Below, one piece after another: positions 17,823 to 27,792 of a stretch of DNA of 64,000 nt; within the stretch, counting starts at the first letter, position 1, and each line of letters starts with the position of its first letter. A program made the position numbers and the translations under genes. The notes under the pieces are model-generated. The model was not told the origin of the DNA. It did no database searches and saw only the letters and a program-made list of their open reading frames with translations. This DNA comes from CAWHNT01 sp963830775 (GTDB lineage: Bacteria; Pseudomonadota; Alphaproteobacteria; Geminicoccales; Geminicoccaceae). The stretch is from assembly GCA_963830775.1 (NCBI GenBank), contig CAWHNT010000050.1, forward strand, positions 124,001-188,000. Reading direction: 5' to 3'.

Positions 17823-18448
17823 TGATCGACCCCATGGGCGGCCCCGGCTGGTGGTGGCCGCTGCTCCTGGGCTTCCTCCTGGCCTACCTCCTGGGCTCGA
17901 TCCCGTCCGGCTTCGTGCTCACCCGCTGGGCGGGCCTGGGCGACATCCGCAAGATCGGCTCAGGGAACATCGGTGCCACCAACGTGCTCCGCACCGGCCG
18001 CAAGGGCCTGGCCATCGCCACCCTCCTCTTCGACCTCCTCAAGGGTGCGATCCCCACCTTCATCGCCTGGCGCTGGTTCGGCCCCGACATGGCCGTCCTC
18101 GCCGGTGCCGGCGCCTTCCTCGGCCACTGCTTCCCGGTCTGGCTCGGCTTCAAGGGCGGCAAGGGCGTGGCCACGGCCGCCGGCGTGATCCTCGGCTTCA
18201 CGCCCAGCGTGATGGCCATCCTCCTCCTGGCCTTCATCGCCGTCGTGGCCCTGACCCGCTACGTCTCCCTCGCCTCCATCCTCACCGCCGTGTTCGCCCC
18301 TGTCGTCGCCTGGCTCCTGGGCGAGGTCCAGCCGGCGCAGCTCTATCTGCTGCTGGCGGTGATCGTGGTCGTGAAGCACCACGCCAATATCGCCCGGCTG
18401 CTCAAGGGACAGGAAAGCAAGGTCAGCCTGGGCGGGGCCCGGTCGTGA
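17822..18448 (+). CDS. plsY: Acyl-phosphate:glycerol-3-phosphate acyltransferase
   Basis: A 208-residue membrane enzyme that makes lysophosphatidic acid from acyl-phosphate, the first step of phospholipid synthesis. The three PlsY motifs are present: GSIPSGFVLTRWAG, KIGSGNIGATNVLRTGRK and GHCFPVWLGFKGGKGVATAAG. Five membrane segments are apparent. Its ATG overlaps the AI-2E gene's TGA, and it belongs to the conserved pyr-plsY-dprA-topA cluster. Confidence 0.96.
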   Translation: MIDPMGGPGWWWPLLLGFLLAYLLGSIPSGFVLTRWAGLGDIRKIGSGNIGATNVLRTGRKGLAIATLLFDLLKGAIPTFIAWRWFGPDMAVLAGAGAFLGHCFPVWLGFKGGKGVATAAGVILGFTPSVMAILLLAFIAVVALTRYVSLASILTAVFAPVVAWLLGEVQPAQLYLLLAVIVVVKHHANIARLLKGQESKVSLGGARS

Positions 18449-18458
18449 GGGCTGGTTG

Positions 18459-18920
18459 CTAGAGCGTCTCGGCCAGATCGAGCAGCGGCTCACCACGCGC
18501 GGCCCGTTCGGCCAGCATGCGATGAAAGTCGCGAAGACGTCCAGCCAGCTCTGCTGTCGTCAGCTTGTTCCGTGTGAGTCCGTCTTCGTAGTCATCCTCG
18601 ATCGCCTCGCAGATGATTTGCACGTTCTTCTCTTCGAATCCACCGAACGGGCCGTCGTACAGAAACCCATAGTACCAGCTCACCTTACCGGGCTTGTTGC
18701 CATCTTTCAGCCGCATGACCTGGATGTCACGCAGCCATTTACGAACCTCCTTCCGGAAGTAGGCGCGACGTTCGGGTGGCATGTCGAAGGCGAGCAGCTT
18801 CAGCAGGTGCTCGTTCAGCGGCGGCTCCATACCGAGGAGCCTGGCCTCGGCGTGCCTCTTGGGCAGCGACATCGTGCCTAGAGCCCTGACGCCGGCGTCG
18901 CGCACCGCTTCACCATGCAT
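18459..18920 (-). CDS. Conserved hypothetical protein
   Basis: A 153-residue soluble protein, helical and charged, with VSWYYGFLYDGPFGGFEEKNVQ in the middle. No signal peptide, membrane segment or known motif was recognised. It is convergent with plsY, ending 10 bp from its stop, and follows the methyltransferase gene on the same strand by 18 bp. Base composition appears lower in GC than neighbours in places, which may mean recent acquisition. Function unknown. Confidence 0.6.
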   Translation of the reverse strand: MHGEAVRDAGVRALGTMSLPKRHAEARLLGMEPPLNEHLLKLLAFDMPPERRAYFRKEVRKWLRDIQVMRLKDGNKPGKVSWYYGFLYDGPFGGFEEKNVQIICEAIEDDYEDGLTRNKLTTAELAGRLRDFHRMLAERAARGEPLLDLAETL

Positions 18921-18938
18921 GCCCGTCCCTCCAGCAGG

Positions 18939-19568
18939 TCAGTTCGGATATCGTAGCACCAGATGCCAGATGTCCCAGTGCTTGGCTTCGCCACGAGGGG
19001 TGATGGTATCAGTCTGCTCGTGCTCCAGCCACTCCACCGCATAGCCGCCGAGGAGCGCTGACAACTCTGTCTTGTCGTGCACCGTCACCCCGGAGCGCTG
19101 TGCCCAGCTGTCCGCCGGCCCGAGCAGCTGGCCCGCGAAGCGGCCGCCGGGCCTGAGCGCTCGCCGGATGCGCTGCCAAAGCCTGGAGAAGGCAGCAGGA
19201 TCGCAGAAGAAAAGGGCGAAGCTCGAGTTCACGAGATTGCAGGTGGGAATGCACGCCGCCTCGAATGCGGCGCCCACCAGCTCGGGGGCCGGCAGCCCTC
19301 GCGCTTGGGCCTCGGCGGCCAGCCGGGCCAGCGCCTCGGGCTCGGAATCAACCGCGGTTACCTGCCAGCCCCGGCGCAGCAGCTCCAGCGTGTCGCGGCC
19401 GACGCCGCAGCCGAGGTCGACGGCCCGGCCGGGCGTGATGCCGTCCTGCGCCAGCCCGTCGAGCGCCCGCAGCAACGTAGGGCGGGGCGGGCGCAGGCCG
19501 GCCACGTCGTAATAGCCGCGCCAAGGCGATGACGGGGCCGGGTCTGTTGCGCTATGGTTGTGCGACAT
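18939..19568 (-). CDS. Class I SAM-dependent methyltransferase
   Basis: A 209-residue Rossmann-fold methyltransferase. Motif I is AVDLGCGVGRDTLELL (about residues 48-63), followed by the acidic ribose-binding residue in TAVDSEPEAL and motif-like ALRPGGRFAGQLLG after the fifth strand. The TehB-like architecture suggests a small-molecule methylase. Its ATG (19568) and that of the divergent dprA (19567) share the same CATG, so the two genes start head to head without any intergenic space. Confidence 0.85.
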   Translation of the reverse strand: MSHNHSATDPAPSSPWRGYYDVAGLRPPRPTLLRALDGLAQDGITPGRAVDLGCGVGRDTLELLRRGWQVTAVDSEPEALARLAAEAQARGLPAPELVGAAFEAACIPTCNLVNSSFALFFCDPAAFSRLWQRIRRALRPGGRFAGQLLGPADSWAQRSGVTVHDKTELSALLGGYAVEWLEHEQTDTITPRGEAKHWDIWHLVLRYPN

Positions 19569-20699
19569 GAGCAAGACTTTCAATCGCCGCGAGCGCCTCG
19601 CCTGGATCAGGCTGGCCCGCACCGAGGGGGTGGGTACGCTCACCTTCGCGAGATTGCTGGAGCGCTTCGGCTCGGTCGAGAGGGCGCTGGCCGCTCTCCC
19701 CGAGCTTGCCAGCCGCGGCACCTGGAATGTCGGCAGGCCCATGGACGAGGCTGCGGCCGAGGCCGAGCTGGCGGCCATTGCCCGGATCGGCGGCCAGCTC
19801 CTGCTTTCCCGGCGAGAGCGCCTATCCCCCGCGGCTGCGGCACATCCCGGACCCGCCGCCGCTGCTCGCCATGCGCGGCAACCTCGACTGTCTGCACGGT
19901 CCCGCCGTCGCCGTGATCGGTGCCCGCAACGCCAGCGCCAACGGCCGCGTGCTCGCCCACCGGTTCGCGGCCGAGCTTGCTATGGCGGGCCTCACGGTGG
20001 TCTCCGGCCTCGCCCGCGGCATCGACACCGCCGCCCACGAGGGCGCTCTGGCGGCCGGCGGGACGACCGTGGCCGTGCTCGCCTGTGGCCCCGACATCGC
20101 CTATCCGCCCGAAAACGCCGACCTCATGGCCCGGATCGCCGAGACCGGTGCCGTGGTCAGCGAGCGCCCGCTCGGGTGCGGTTGCGCGCTCGCGCGACTT
20201 CCCGCGCCGCAATCGGATCATCGCCGGCCTGTCGCACGGTGTCGTGGTTGTTGAAGCCGCGCCACAGTCCGGCTCCCTCATCACCGCCCGGCTGGCGGCG
20301 GAGCAGGGCCGGGAGGTGATGGCGGTCCCGGGCAGCCCCCTCGACCCGCGACATCGCGGCACCAACCAGCTCCTGCGGGATGGCGCCACGCTGGTCGAGT
20401 GCGCCGCCGACGTGCTGGCCGCGATCGGCCCGCTCCTGGAGCGGCGGCCAGTGGCGGCGCCGCGGGTGCGCGCCTCGGCCCCGCTTCCCGAATTGCCGAT
20501 CGTGCTGCCAGCCCCTCCCCTGGAGGGGCTTCCGGCCCTCGTCGCCGCCCGGCTCGGTCATGAGCCCTTGGCCGTGGACGAGCTGGTCCGCCAGTGCGGA
20601 GCACCCCTGGCCGACGTGCAATCCGTGTTGCTCGACCTGGAGCTGGAGGGCCGCGTGGACCGGCATCCCGGTAACCGGGTGGCGCTCAGGGCCGGTTGA
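19567..20699 (+). CDS. dprA: DNA processing protein DprA, interrupted by two frameshifts
   Basis: DprA binds incoming single-stranded DNA and loads RecA during transformation. Three consecutive frames together give the whole protein: an N-terminal helical region (RRERLAWIRLARTEGVG), the Rossmann core (VAVIGARNASANGR, VVSGLARGIDTAAHEGAL, GPDIAYPPEN, FPRRNRIIAGLSHGVVVVEAAPQSGSL spread across two frames) and the C-terminal winged-helix DML1-like domain. Breaks lie near 19808-19812 (extra base in CTTTCCC) and near 20175-20182 (extra G in CTCGGGTG). Removing one base at each site restores continuous homology with the usual spacing between PLG and FPRRN. Confidence 0.88.
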
Positions 20700-20781
20700 C
20701 CGGGCGGGCACAAGCCGCCATGTCGGGGTGCCACGGCACCGCAGCATACACAGGTGCCGCCTGAAGGACCTGCGCCCGCTC

Positions 20782-23434
20782 ATGGACGTCGTTGTCGTCG
20801 AATCGCCGACCAAGGCCAAGACCATCAACAAGTATCTGGGCGAACGGTTCACCGTTCTGCCGAGCTACGGCCATGTCCGCGACCTGCCGGAGAAGGATGG
20901 CTCGGTCGATCCCGAGCACGACTTCGCGATCATCTACGAGGCGCTTGAGGAGAAAAAGAGACGTGTCGACGAGATCGCGCGGGCGCTGAAGGGAGCAAAG
21001 CGCCTCGTGCTTGCGACCGACCCCGACCGGGAAGGTGAGGCGATCTCCTGGCACCTCCTGGAACTGCTCAAGGCCAAGAAGGTGCTGAAAGGCGTCGATG
21101 TCGAGCGGGTGGTGTTCCACGAGGTCACCAAGCCTGCCGTGCTGGAGGCCATGCGGCACGGCCGCCAGCTCGACGACCACCTGATCGACGCCTACCAGGC
21201 CCGCCGTGCCCTCGACTATCTGGTCGGCTTCCGCCTCTCCCCCATCCTCTGGCGCAAGCTGCAGGGCTCGCGCTCGGCCGGCCGCGTCCAGTCCGTGGCA
21301 CTCCGCCTCGTCTGCGAGCGCGAGGCCGAGATCGAGGCCTTCGTCCCGCAGGAATACTGGACGGTCGAGGCCCTGCTGCGCACGAAGAAGGGCGAGACCT
21401 TCACCGCCCGCCTGACCCATCTCGACGGAAAGAAGCTCGACCGCTTCGACCTCAAGGCCGAGCCCGACGCGCGCCGCGCCGTGCAGGCGATCCTGGCCCG
21501 CGACCTTGCCGTGGCCGAGGTCGAGAAGAAGCAGGTGAGCCGCAACCCGGCCCCGCCGTTCAGCACCTCGACCCTGCAGCAGGAGGCCTCGCGCAAGCTC
21601 GGCTTCTCGGCCGACCGGACGATGAAGACGGCCCAGCGCCTGTTCGAGGGTGCCGATCTCGGCGGCGAGACGGTGGGCCTCATCACCTACATGCGCACGG
21701 ACAGCGTCAATCTCTCCTCCGAGGCCATGGACGCCAGCCGCCGGCTGATCGGCCAGCGCTACGGCGCCCGCTACGTGCCGGAAAAGCCGCGCCACTATAA
21801 GACCAAGGCCAAGAACGCCCAGGAAGCGCACGAGGCGATCCGCCCGACCGACGTGTTCCGCACGCCCAAGGAGGTGGCGGGCTTCCTGGATGACGACCAG
21901 CGTCGCCTCTATGAGCTGATCTGGAAGCGGACCGTGGCCTGCCAGATGGCGGCGGCCCTGCTCGACCGGGTCACCGCCGACATCGCCAGCCGCGACGCCG
22001 CCGTCCGCCTGCGCGCCACCGGCCAGACCGTGGCCTTCGACGGCTTCCTCGCCCTCTACCAGGAGGGCCGCGACGACCGTCCGCGTGACGGCGAGGAGGA
22101 CGACGAGGAGAGCCGCACGCTGCCGCCGCTGGCCAAGGGCGACGCAGCTCGCGAAGGAGAAGGTGACCCCCAGCCAGCACTTCACCGAGCCGCCGCCACG
22201 CTACACCGAGGCCTCGCTGGTCAAGCGGCTGGAGGAGCTCGGCATCGGCCGTCCCAGCACCTACGCCAGCATCATCTCGGTCCTCCAGGACCGGAACTAT
22301 GTCAGGCTGGAGCAGAAGCGCTTCGTGCCCGAGGACCGCGGCCGACTGGTCAACGCCTTCCTCACCAGCTTCTTCGACCGCTACATCCAGCCCAGCTTCA
22401 CGGCCGAGCTCGAGGACCGGCTCGACGACGTGGCGGGTGGCGACCTCTTCTGGAAGGACGTGCTGCGCGACTTCTGGGCCCCGTTTGCCGAGACCCTCAG
22501 CGAGGTCGGCGAGCTGCGCGTGGCCCAGGTGATCGACGCCCTCAACGAGCGCCTCGCCTTCCGCCTCTTCCCGCCCCGCCCCGATGCCGGCGACCCCCGC
22601 GTGTGCCCCACCTGCGGCAATGGCCAGCTCTCGCTCAAGCTCGGCCGCTACGGCGCCTTCGTCGGCTGCTCGAACTATCCGGAGTGCCGCTACACCCGCC
22701 AGCTCGGCGACGACCCCGACGCCAAGCCTGCCGAGACCGAGCGTCGCCTGGGCGCAGACCCCGCCACGGGAGAGCCCGTGTGGTTGAAGACCGGCCGCTT
22801 CGGCCCCTACGTCCAGCGCGGCGAGGGCGAGGAGACCAAGCGCTGCTCGCTGCCGCCCGGCCAGCCTGTGGACGAGGTCGACCTCGACCTGGCGCTGCGC
22901 CTCCTGGCCCTGCCGCGCGAGGTCACCACCGACCGCGAGACCGGCGAGCCGATCCTGGCCGGCATCGGCCGCTACGGCCCCTACGTCCAGCGCGGCCGGC
23001 AGTACGTGAACCTGCCGGCCGACGAGAACGTGCTGACCATCAGCGACAACCGCGCCATCGCCCTCCTCGCTGAAGCGTCCGAGGGCGGACGCCGCGGTCG
23101 CAGCAAGGCACCCGCCGCCGGCCCGCTGCGTGATCTCGGCAAGCACCCCAAGGACGGCGAGCCCGTCCACATCCTGGCCGGCCGCTTCGGCCCCTACGTC
23201 AAGCACGGCAAGCTCAACGCCAGCCTGCCGAAGAGCAGGGCACCAGAGGATCTCTCGATGGAGGAGGCCATGGCCCTCCTCGACAAGCGTGCCGCGGCAG
23301 GAGGCGGGAAGGCCAAGCCTGCTGCCCGTGGTCGCGGCAAGGCGGCACCCGCTAAGGCAGCATCCGCGAAGAAGCCGGCGGCCAAGGCCAAGCCGGCTCC
23401 GCGCAAGCGCGCCAGCCCCAGTGCTGCCGAGTAG
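20782..23434 (+). CDS. topA: DNA topoisomerase I, one frameshift
   Basis: Type IA topoisomerase that relaxes negative supercoils. Toprim motifs (VVESPTKAKTI near the N-terminus, ATDPDREGEAISWH) and the catalytic tyrosine in GLITYMRTDSVNLS (Tyr303) are clear. The second part starts with EKVTPSQHFTEPPPRYTEASLVK and contains one four-cysteine zinc ribbon (CPTCG...GCSNYPEC), several KTGRFGPYVQRG-type repeats and a Lys/Ala-rich tail that binds DNA. The frame breaks near 22142-22148; deleting one A gives LAKGDALAKEKV, matching the family. The repaired length of about 883 residues is normal. Confidence 0.94.
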
Positions 23435-23440
23435 CCGGCC

Positions 23441-25683
23441 ATGCCCCGGGGCCGCACTACCGTCGCCCTGCCGACCCGGGAAGACGTGGTCCGCTTCATC
23501 CAGGGTGCCGGCCGCGGCCTGAGCCGGCGCGAGCTGGTTGCGGCGCTGGCCACCGACCGGGGCCAGCAGACCGCGGTCAAGGCCATCCTGCGCGACCTCG
23601 CCCGCGAGGGCATCGTCCGCCGCGGCCGGCAGAAGGCAGCCGAGCCCGCCGGTCCGCCACCCAAGGTCACCGTGCTCGACGTCGTCGCCATCGACGAGAA
23701 CGGCGACCTCCGCCTGGCCCACCCCGAACGTCCCGACCTCGCGGCCATCCTCCCGGCCGAGTCGCTGGAGCGCGGCGAGGCACCCGGCGTCGGCGACCGC
23801 ATCCTCGCCCGCCTCCGCACCGTAACCGAAGGCGAGCCTCTGGAGGCGCGCGTCATCCGCGTCCTCCCGCGCCAGCCACGCACGGTCGTGGGCATCCTGG
23901 AGGCCGCCGGCGACGGCTGGCACATCCGCCCGGCCGACCGCCGCATCAAGGCCGACTTCTACGTCCCGGCCGGCGACCGGGGCGATGCCGACCGGGGCGA
24001 CCTCGTCCTGGCCGAGGTCAGGCCCAGCCACCGCCTGGGCCTCGCCCGCGCCAAGGTCTCCCAGCGCCTGGGCCGCCCGGACGACCCTGCCACCCTCACC
24101 CTGATGACGGCCGTGCGCCGCCGGCTTGCCCACGGTCTTCCCGCCGGAAGCCGAGGCGCTGGCCGCCAAGGCCAAGCCCGTCCGCGTCGGCCGCCGCACC
24201 GACCTCCGCGACCTCGACCTCGTCACCATCGACGGCGAGGACGCGCGCGACTTCGACGACGCGGTCTGGGCCGCCCCCGATCCTGACCCCGCCAACAAGG
24301 GCGGCCACAAGCTGGTGGTCGCCATCGCCGACGTCGCCCACTATGTCCGCCCCGGCGACGCGCTGGACGAGGAGGCCCGTAAGCGCGGCAATTCCGTCTA
24401 CTTCCCCGACCGCGTGATCCCGATGCTGCCCGAGGCGCTGAGCAACGACCTGTGCTCCCTGCGCCCGGACGAGGACCGCGCCTGCCTCGCCTGCGAGATG
24501 ACCATCGACGCACGTGGCGAGCTGAAGAGCTGGCGCTTCCGCCGCGCCCTCATGCGCTCACGCGCCCGCCTCACCTACAAGGCCGTGCAGGCGGCCCGTG
24601 ACGGCCACCCCGACGCCCAGACCGGTCCGCTCCTCGAGACCGTCATCAAGCCCCTCTATGCGGCCTACGAGCGCCTCCTGGAGGCCCGCCACCGCCGCGG
24701 CACGATCGAGCTCGAGCTGCCCGAGCGCCGCATCGTCTTCGACGAGACCGGCAAGCCTGTGAACGTCGAGGCCCGCCAGCGCCAGGCCAGCAACATGCTG
24801 ATCGAGGAGTTCATGATCGCGGCCAACGTCGCGGCCGCCCGCCAGCTCGCCGACGACCAAGGAGGCTTGCCTCTACCGCATCCACGACCGCCCGGACCCC
24901 GCCCGCCTCGAAGCCCTGGCCCAGTTCCTGGAGCGCCTGGGCGTCCCCTGGAGCCGCACCGCCCGAAAGCCCGGCGACTTCACCCGCCTCCTCCAGAGCA
25001 TCGCCGACATCCGCCTGCGTGAGCTGGTCTCCACCCTGGTCCTGCGCTCCCAGGCCCAGGCCGTCTACAGCCCGCAGAACATCGGCCATTTCGGCCTCCA
25101 CCTGAAGCACTACGCCCATTTCACCTCGCCCATCCGCCGCTACAGCGACCTCGTCGTCCACCGCGCCCTCATCCGCCACCTGGTCCTTGGCAAGGACGGG
25201 CTTCCCCAAGGTGTGGACGAGCCCCAGCTGGCGAGCCTGGGCGAGCACCTCTCCCGCTGCGAGCGCCGGGCCATGGAAGCCGAGCGCCGCGCCTTCGAGC
25301 GCCTGGTCGCCAGCCTCATGGCTACCCAGCTCAACGCCCGCTTCCACGGCCGCGTCACCGGCACCGCCGCCTTCGGCCTCTTCGTCAGCCTCGACGAGAC
25401 CGGTGCCGAGGGCCTGATCCCCGTCTCCACCCTCGGCGACGACCTTTTCACCCTCGACGAGCGCCACCATGCCCTGGTCGGCCAGCGCACCGGCGAGACC
25501 TTCGGCCTCGGCGACACCGTCAAGGTCGAGCTCCTCGAAGCCGACCCAGTCCAGGGCACGCTCCGCTTCGGCCTCATCGAGCACGAGCGCGGACACGGGG
25601 CGGAGCTGGCCCGCGCTGCCTGGCGCAAGGGCGGAGGACGTGGTCGAGGCCGCAGGCCGCCGCCGCGACGCCGCCCGAGCTGA
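23441..25683 (+). CDS. rnr: Ribonuclease R, two frameshifts
   Basis: A 3'-5' exoribonuclease that degrades structured RNA. An N-terminal winged helix (TREDVVRFIQGAGRGLSRRE) is followed by cold-shock domains, the RNB catalytic domain (DLVTIDGEDARDFDDAVWAA, with the Asp cluster) and a C-terminal S1 domain (FHGRVTGTAAFGLFVSLDE) with a basic tail. The frame breaks near 24113-24118 and near 24857-24861. Removing one base at each site gives AVRAGLPTVFPPEAE and ADDKEACLYRIHDRPD, both expected family sequences. It begins 7 bp after topA and is probably co-transcribed. Confidence 0.93.
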
Positions 25684-25743
25684 CACTACAGCCAAACCTC
25701 ATCCACTCCAGCCCGAGATCGGTCCTCGTCTCTCCCCCGACGC

Positions 25744-25772
25744 CTAGTGCATGATCAAGGGAGCTGTTGTGC
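25744..25772. repeat. Left terminal inverted repeat of the IS630 element
   Basis: Contains CTAGTGCA, ten bases, then AGCTGTTGTGC. It matches the right repeat (26887-26914, read on the opposite strand) in the first 8 bases and in 10 of 11 bases of the inner block, with a one-base difference in spacer length. The TA inside CTAG is the target dinucleotide duplicated by IS630-family elements. The transposase stop codon falls inside this repeat. Confidence 0.85.
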
Positions 25773-26913
25773 GAGCGGTGGCAGAAGCTGGCATTGGTAG
25801 TGCTGGCAGAGCCGCTGCTTGAGCTCGGCGCCGGTGAGCTTGCGCGCCGGCTCGACCACCGCTCGCTTGGCGTGGACCCATTTGGGCTCGATCGGGTTGA
25901 GCCACGGGCTTCGGCTCGGCAGCCGGCAGATCAGAAGGCGGCAACCATGGCCGGTCCGCTTGACCTCGCGATTGTGCCTCCTGACCCAGTCCCGCACCTC
26001 GCGGCTGATGTGCCAGGAGGCGTTGTCCCAGATCAGCGCCAAGACCCGGACGCCCTCGGCCGCGAGCTGTTCGGCGGCCCAGGCAAGGAAGGCGCAGGTC
26101 ACCGGGCTGATCGGTCGCCCGTTGACGAAGCGCAGCAGCATCCGCTCGCGTGCAGGCAGCCACAGGCCGTAGCAGGCCAGGGCCTTCGGCTCAGGATCGG
26201 CGCGATCCACGGGATGCAGGCCAAGGCGCAGGGGCTCGCCCGCCGTCCAGGCATGCAGCGCCGGCTGCGCCAGGCGGGAGAACCAGACCTCGTCCTGGAA
26301 GCCGAGCGTCCAGCCTGGCCGGCTTTGCGCCTGCCGGATCAGGCGGTCGCGGCGACTTTTTTACGCGCGTAGTCGGGATCGGGGCTGGTGAGCCAGCGCT
26401 TGGCGCGCTTCCAGCCCACCTCCAGCCGCGCCAACGCCCGCCGGATCGTCTCGTCCGACAGGACGGTCGCGCTCAGCCCCTGGTCGTGCGCGACCTGCGC
26501 CAGCAGGGTGAGCGTCCAGGTGCTCCTGGCATGGCCGAAGGCGCGTGGCGACTGGTGCAGGAGACCGCGCAGCTGCTCCAGCTTGGCTCCATCCAGCACC
26601 GGGGCGGCGCTCTTGGGCCGCGGGGAACCGGCGGTCAGGGCCGCAAGGCCGCGGGCGTTGAAAGCGCGGATGGCGTTGCGCACGGTCTGCACCGCGCAGC
26701 ACAAACCCTGCGCAATAGCCCGCGGCGGGCGCCCTGCCGCGCTCAGCCGCACGATCTGAGCACGCCGCACGGTGAAGGCGCTTGGGGAACGCAGGCCGAC
26801 GTCGAGCTGGGCGCGCTCCGCGCCGCTCAGCTCACGAACGAAGATCGGTGGGTGCATCCCGATCAGATGCGGCCCGCAATGCCCTTGCACAAGAGCTACG
26901 TGGGATTGCACTA
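25745..26913. mobile_element. Complete IS630-family insertion sequence
   Basis: An element of about 1.17 kb bounded by TA dinucleotides at 25745-25746 and 26912-26913 and by inverted repeats of about 28 bp. It carries a single transposase gene on the minus strand in two frames. Size, TA target and DDE transposase all fit the IS630/Tc1-mariner superfamily. It sits 60 bp after rnr and abuts the stop codon of a small secreted protein gene. Both ends and all catalytic residues are intact, so it may be active. Confidence 0.9.
25755..26857 (-). CDS. IS630-family transposase, two frames joined at an A6 run
   Basis: The first frame (26339-26857) encodes the DNA-binding half: helix-turn-helix segments RAQIVRLSAAGRPPRAIAQG and the Tc1-like linker, ending YARKKVAATA-stop. 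The second frame (about 26356 to 25755) encodes the DDE catalytic domain: first Asp in LGFQDEVWFSR, second in LIWDNASWH, Glu in NPIEPKWVHAKR. The frames join at AAAAAA (26357-26362), read AAA-AAA in the first frame; a -1 shift gives ARKKSRRDRLIRQ, restoring the domain. IS630 members often fuse two frames in this way. Alternatively one A was lost in sequencing. Joined length is about 367 residues. Confidence 0.88.
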
Positions 26914-26914
26914 G
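26887..26914. repeat. Right terminal inverted repeat of the IS630 element
   Basis: Reads GCACAAGAGCT, nine bases, TGCACTAG on the plus strand, the inverse of the left end. The CTAG at 26911-26914 contains the target TA and supplies the TAG stop codon of the neighbouring secreted protein gene. Confidence 0.85.
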
Positions 26915-27318
26915 TTCGGCAGGCAGGTCAGGAACACGAAGAAGGACTGGCTGCTGAGCACGCCGCTGCTGTTGAAGGTCTGCACGATCACGCCCGTGCT
27001 CGCCTCGCTCTCGCCATCGCCTGTGGCCGCGACCATTGCCGGCTTGGCGACATTGGGTGAGGTCGAGACGGTTACGCCTATCGGTGCGGTAAAGGCGCAT
27101 TTTGTGACCGGCTCGGTGAAGGCCACCTCGTAGCGGCCCTCTTCGAGCTTTGCAGTGCTGACGACGCCGCGGCTGCGCCCGACATTGCCGCCCGCATCGA
27201 CGAAGGCGAAGCAGCCGTTGCACTGCATGCCGGCGGCCAAGGCGCGGTCTGCGCCGTAGAGCATTAGCGTGAGAGCCAGGGCCAGACCGACGGCCCGCCC
27301 TGTCGTGTGCCTGTTCAT
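26911..27318 (-). CDS. Small secreted hypothetical protein ending at the IS junction
   Basis: A 135-residue protein with a signal peptide (HTTGRAVGLALALTLMLYG, cleavage near ALA-AG) and a beta-rich mature part with three or four cysteines (CNGC, VTKCAF, FLTCLP). It ends FVFLTCLPN and a TAG codon that lies within the CTAG target of the IS630 insertion. The stop may therefore be created by the insertion, and a few C-terminal residues may have been lost. No family was recognised. Confidence 0.65.
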   Translation of the reverse strand: MNRHTTGRAVGLALALTLMLYGADRALAAGMQCNGCFAFVDAGGNVGRSRGVVSTAKLEEGRYEVAFTEPVTKCAFTAPIGVTVSTSPNVAKPAMVAATGDGESEASTGVIVQTFNSSGVLSSQSFFVFLTCLPN

Positions 27319-27792
27319 GATCGGTTACCCGCGCCGCGACCGGCGATGTGCGCCTCAAACAAGGGCGCCGCCTCGGGGTCGGGTGTGCCGCCACTTCATT
27401 TCCCGCCGATGTCGCCCGGGCGGGCTTTTGTTTCGTGTGTGCAAGGCTGGCCGCGGGGATCTTTGCTTACAGGCGCTTCGGCATCGCCAGGTACCGATGC
27501 CTGCGCGGATACTCGTCCACGGGCCCCGACAACGGCGGCCTGCTCACCGTCTTCTATGGCCAGGACGCAACAGGCGTCACCCAGCTCGCCGCAGCCCACT
27601 GGCGTCTCGGCGCCCAGCCCTCGCGGCGTTTCCCTCTGCAACACATCTAAGTCCCTGCCGGAGAAGCGGTTTGGCCGCCGCCCCGGTAACATTCGGTAAC
27701 AGGAATTGAGTTGGCCGCTTGCCCCGGCCTGTGGCTTACCTGCACTGCCGGAGGTTGGCCTCGGCAAGTCGGGAACTTTTGTTAGCGAGACA
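27319..27792. other. Intergenic region upstream of the ELM1-family gene
   Basis: About 470 bp with no convincing gene. It contains a short hairpin (CCCGCC at 27402-27407 pairing with GGCGGG at 27419-27424) followed by CTTTTGTTT, resembling a rightward terminator. It also holds a perfect direct repeat CGGTAACA at 27684-27691 and 27694-27701, spaced one helical turn, about 90 bp before the next start codon. An open frame of 100 codons across the region lacks any recognisable feature. Confidence 0.4.

Noticed and set aside
20686..24325. Long minus-strand open frames opposite topA and rnr
   Set aside because: They lack any motif or ribosome site and follow the codon pattern of the real genes in shadow.
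19567..25683. dprA, topA and rnr as pseudogenes
   Set aside because: Each is broken only by single-base shifts and keeps all motifs; an essential topoisomerase is unlikely to be lost. Sequence error is simpler.
25755..26210. Catalytic half of the transposase as a separate gene
   Set aside because: It lacks a start with a ribosome site, and its N-terminal part continues upstream to the A6 junction.
27348..27650. Plus-strand 100-codon frame between the secreted protein and ELM1 genes
   Set aside because: No ribosome site, no motif, and it crosses a terminator-like hairpin.
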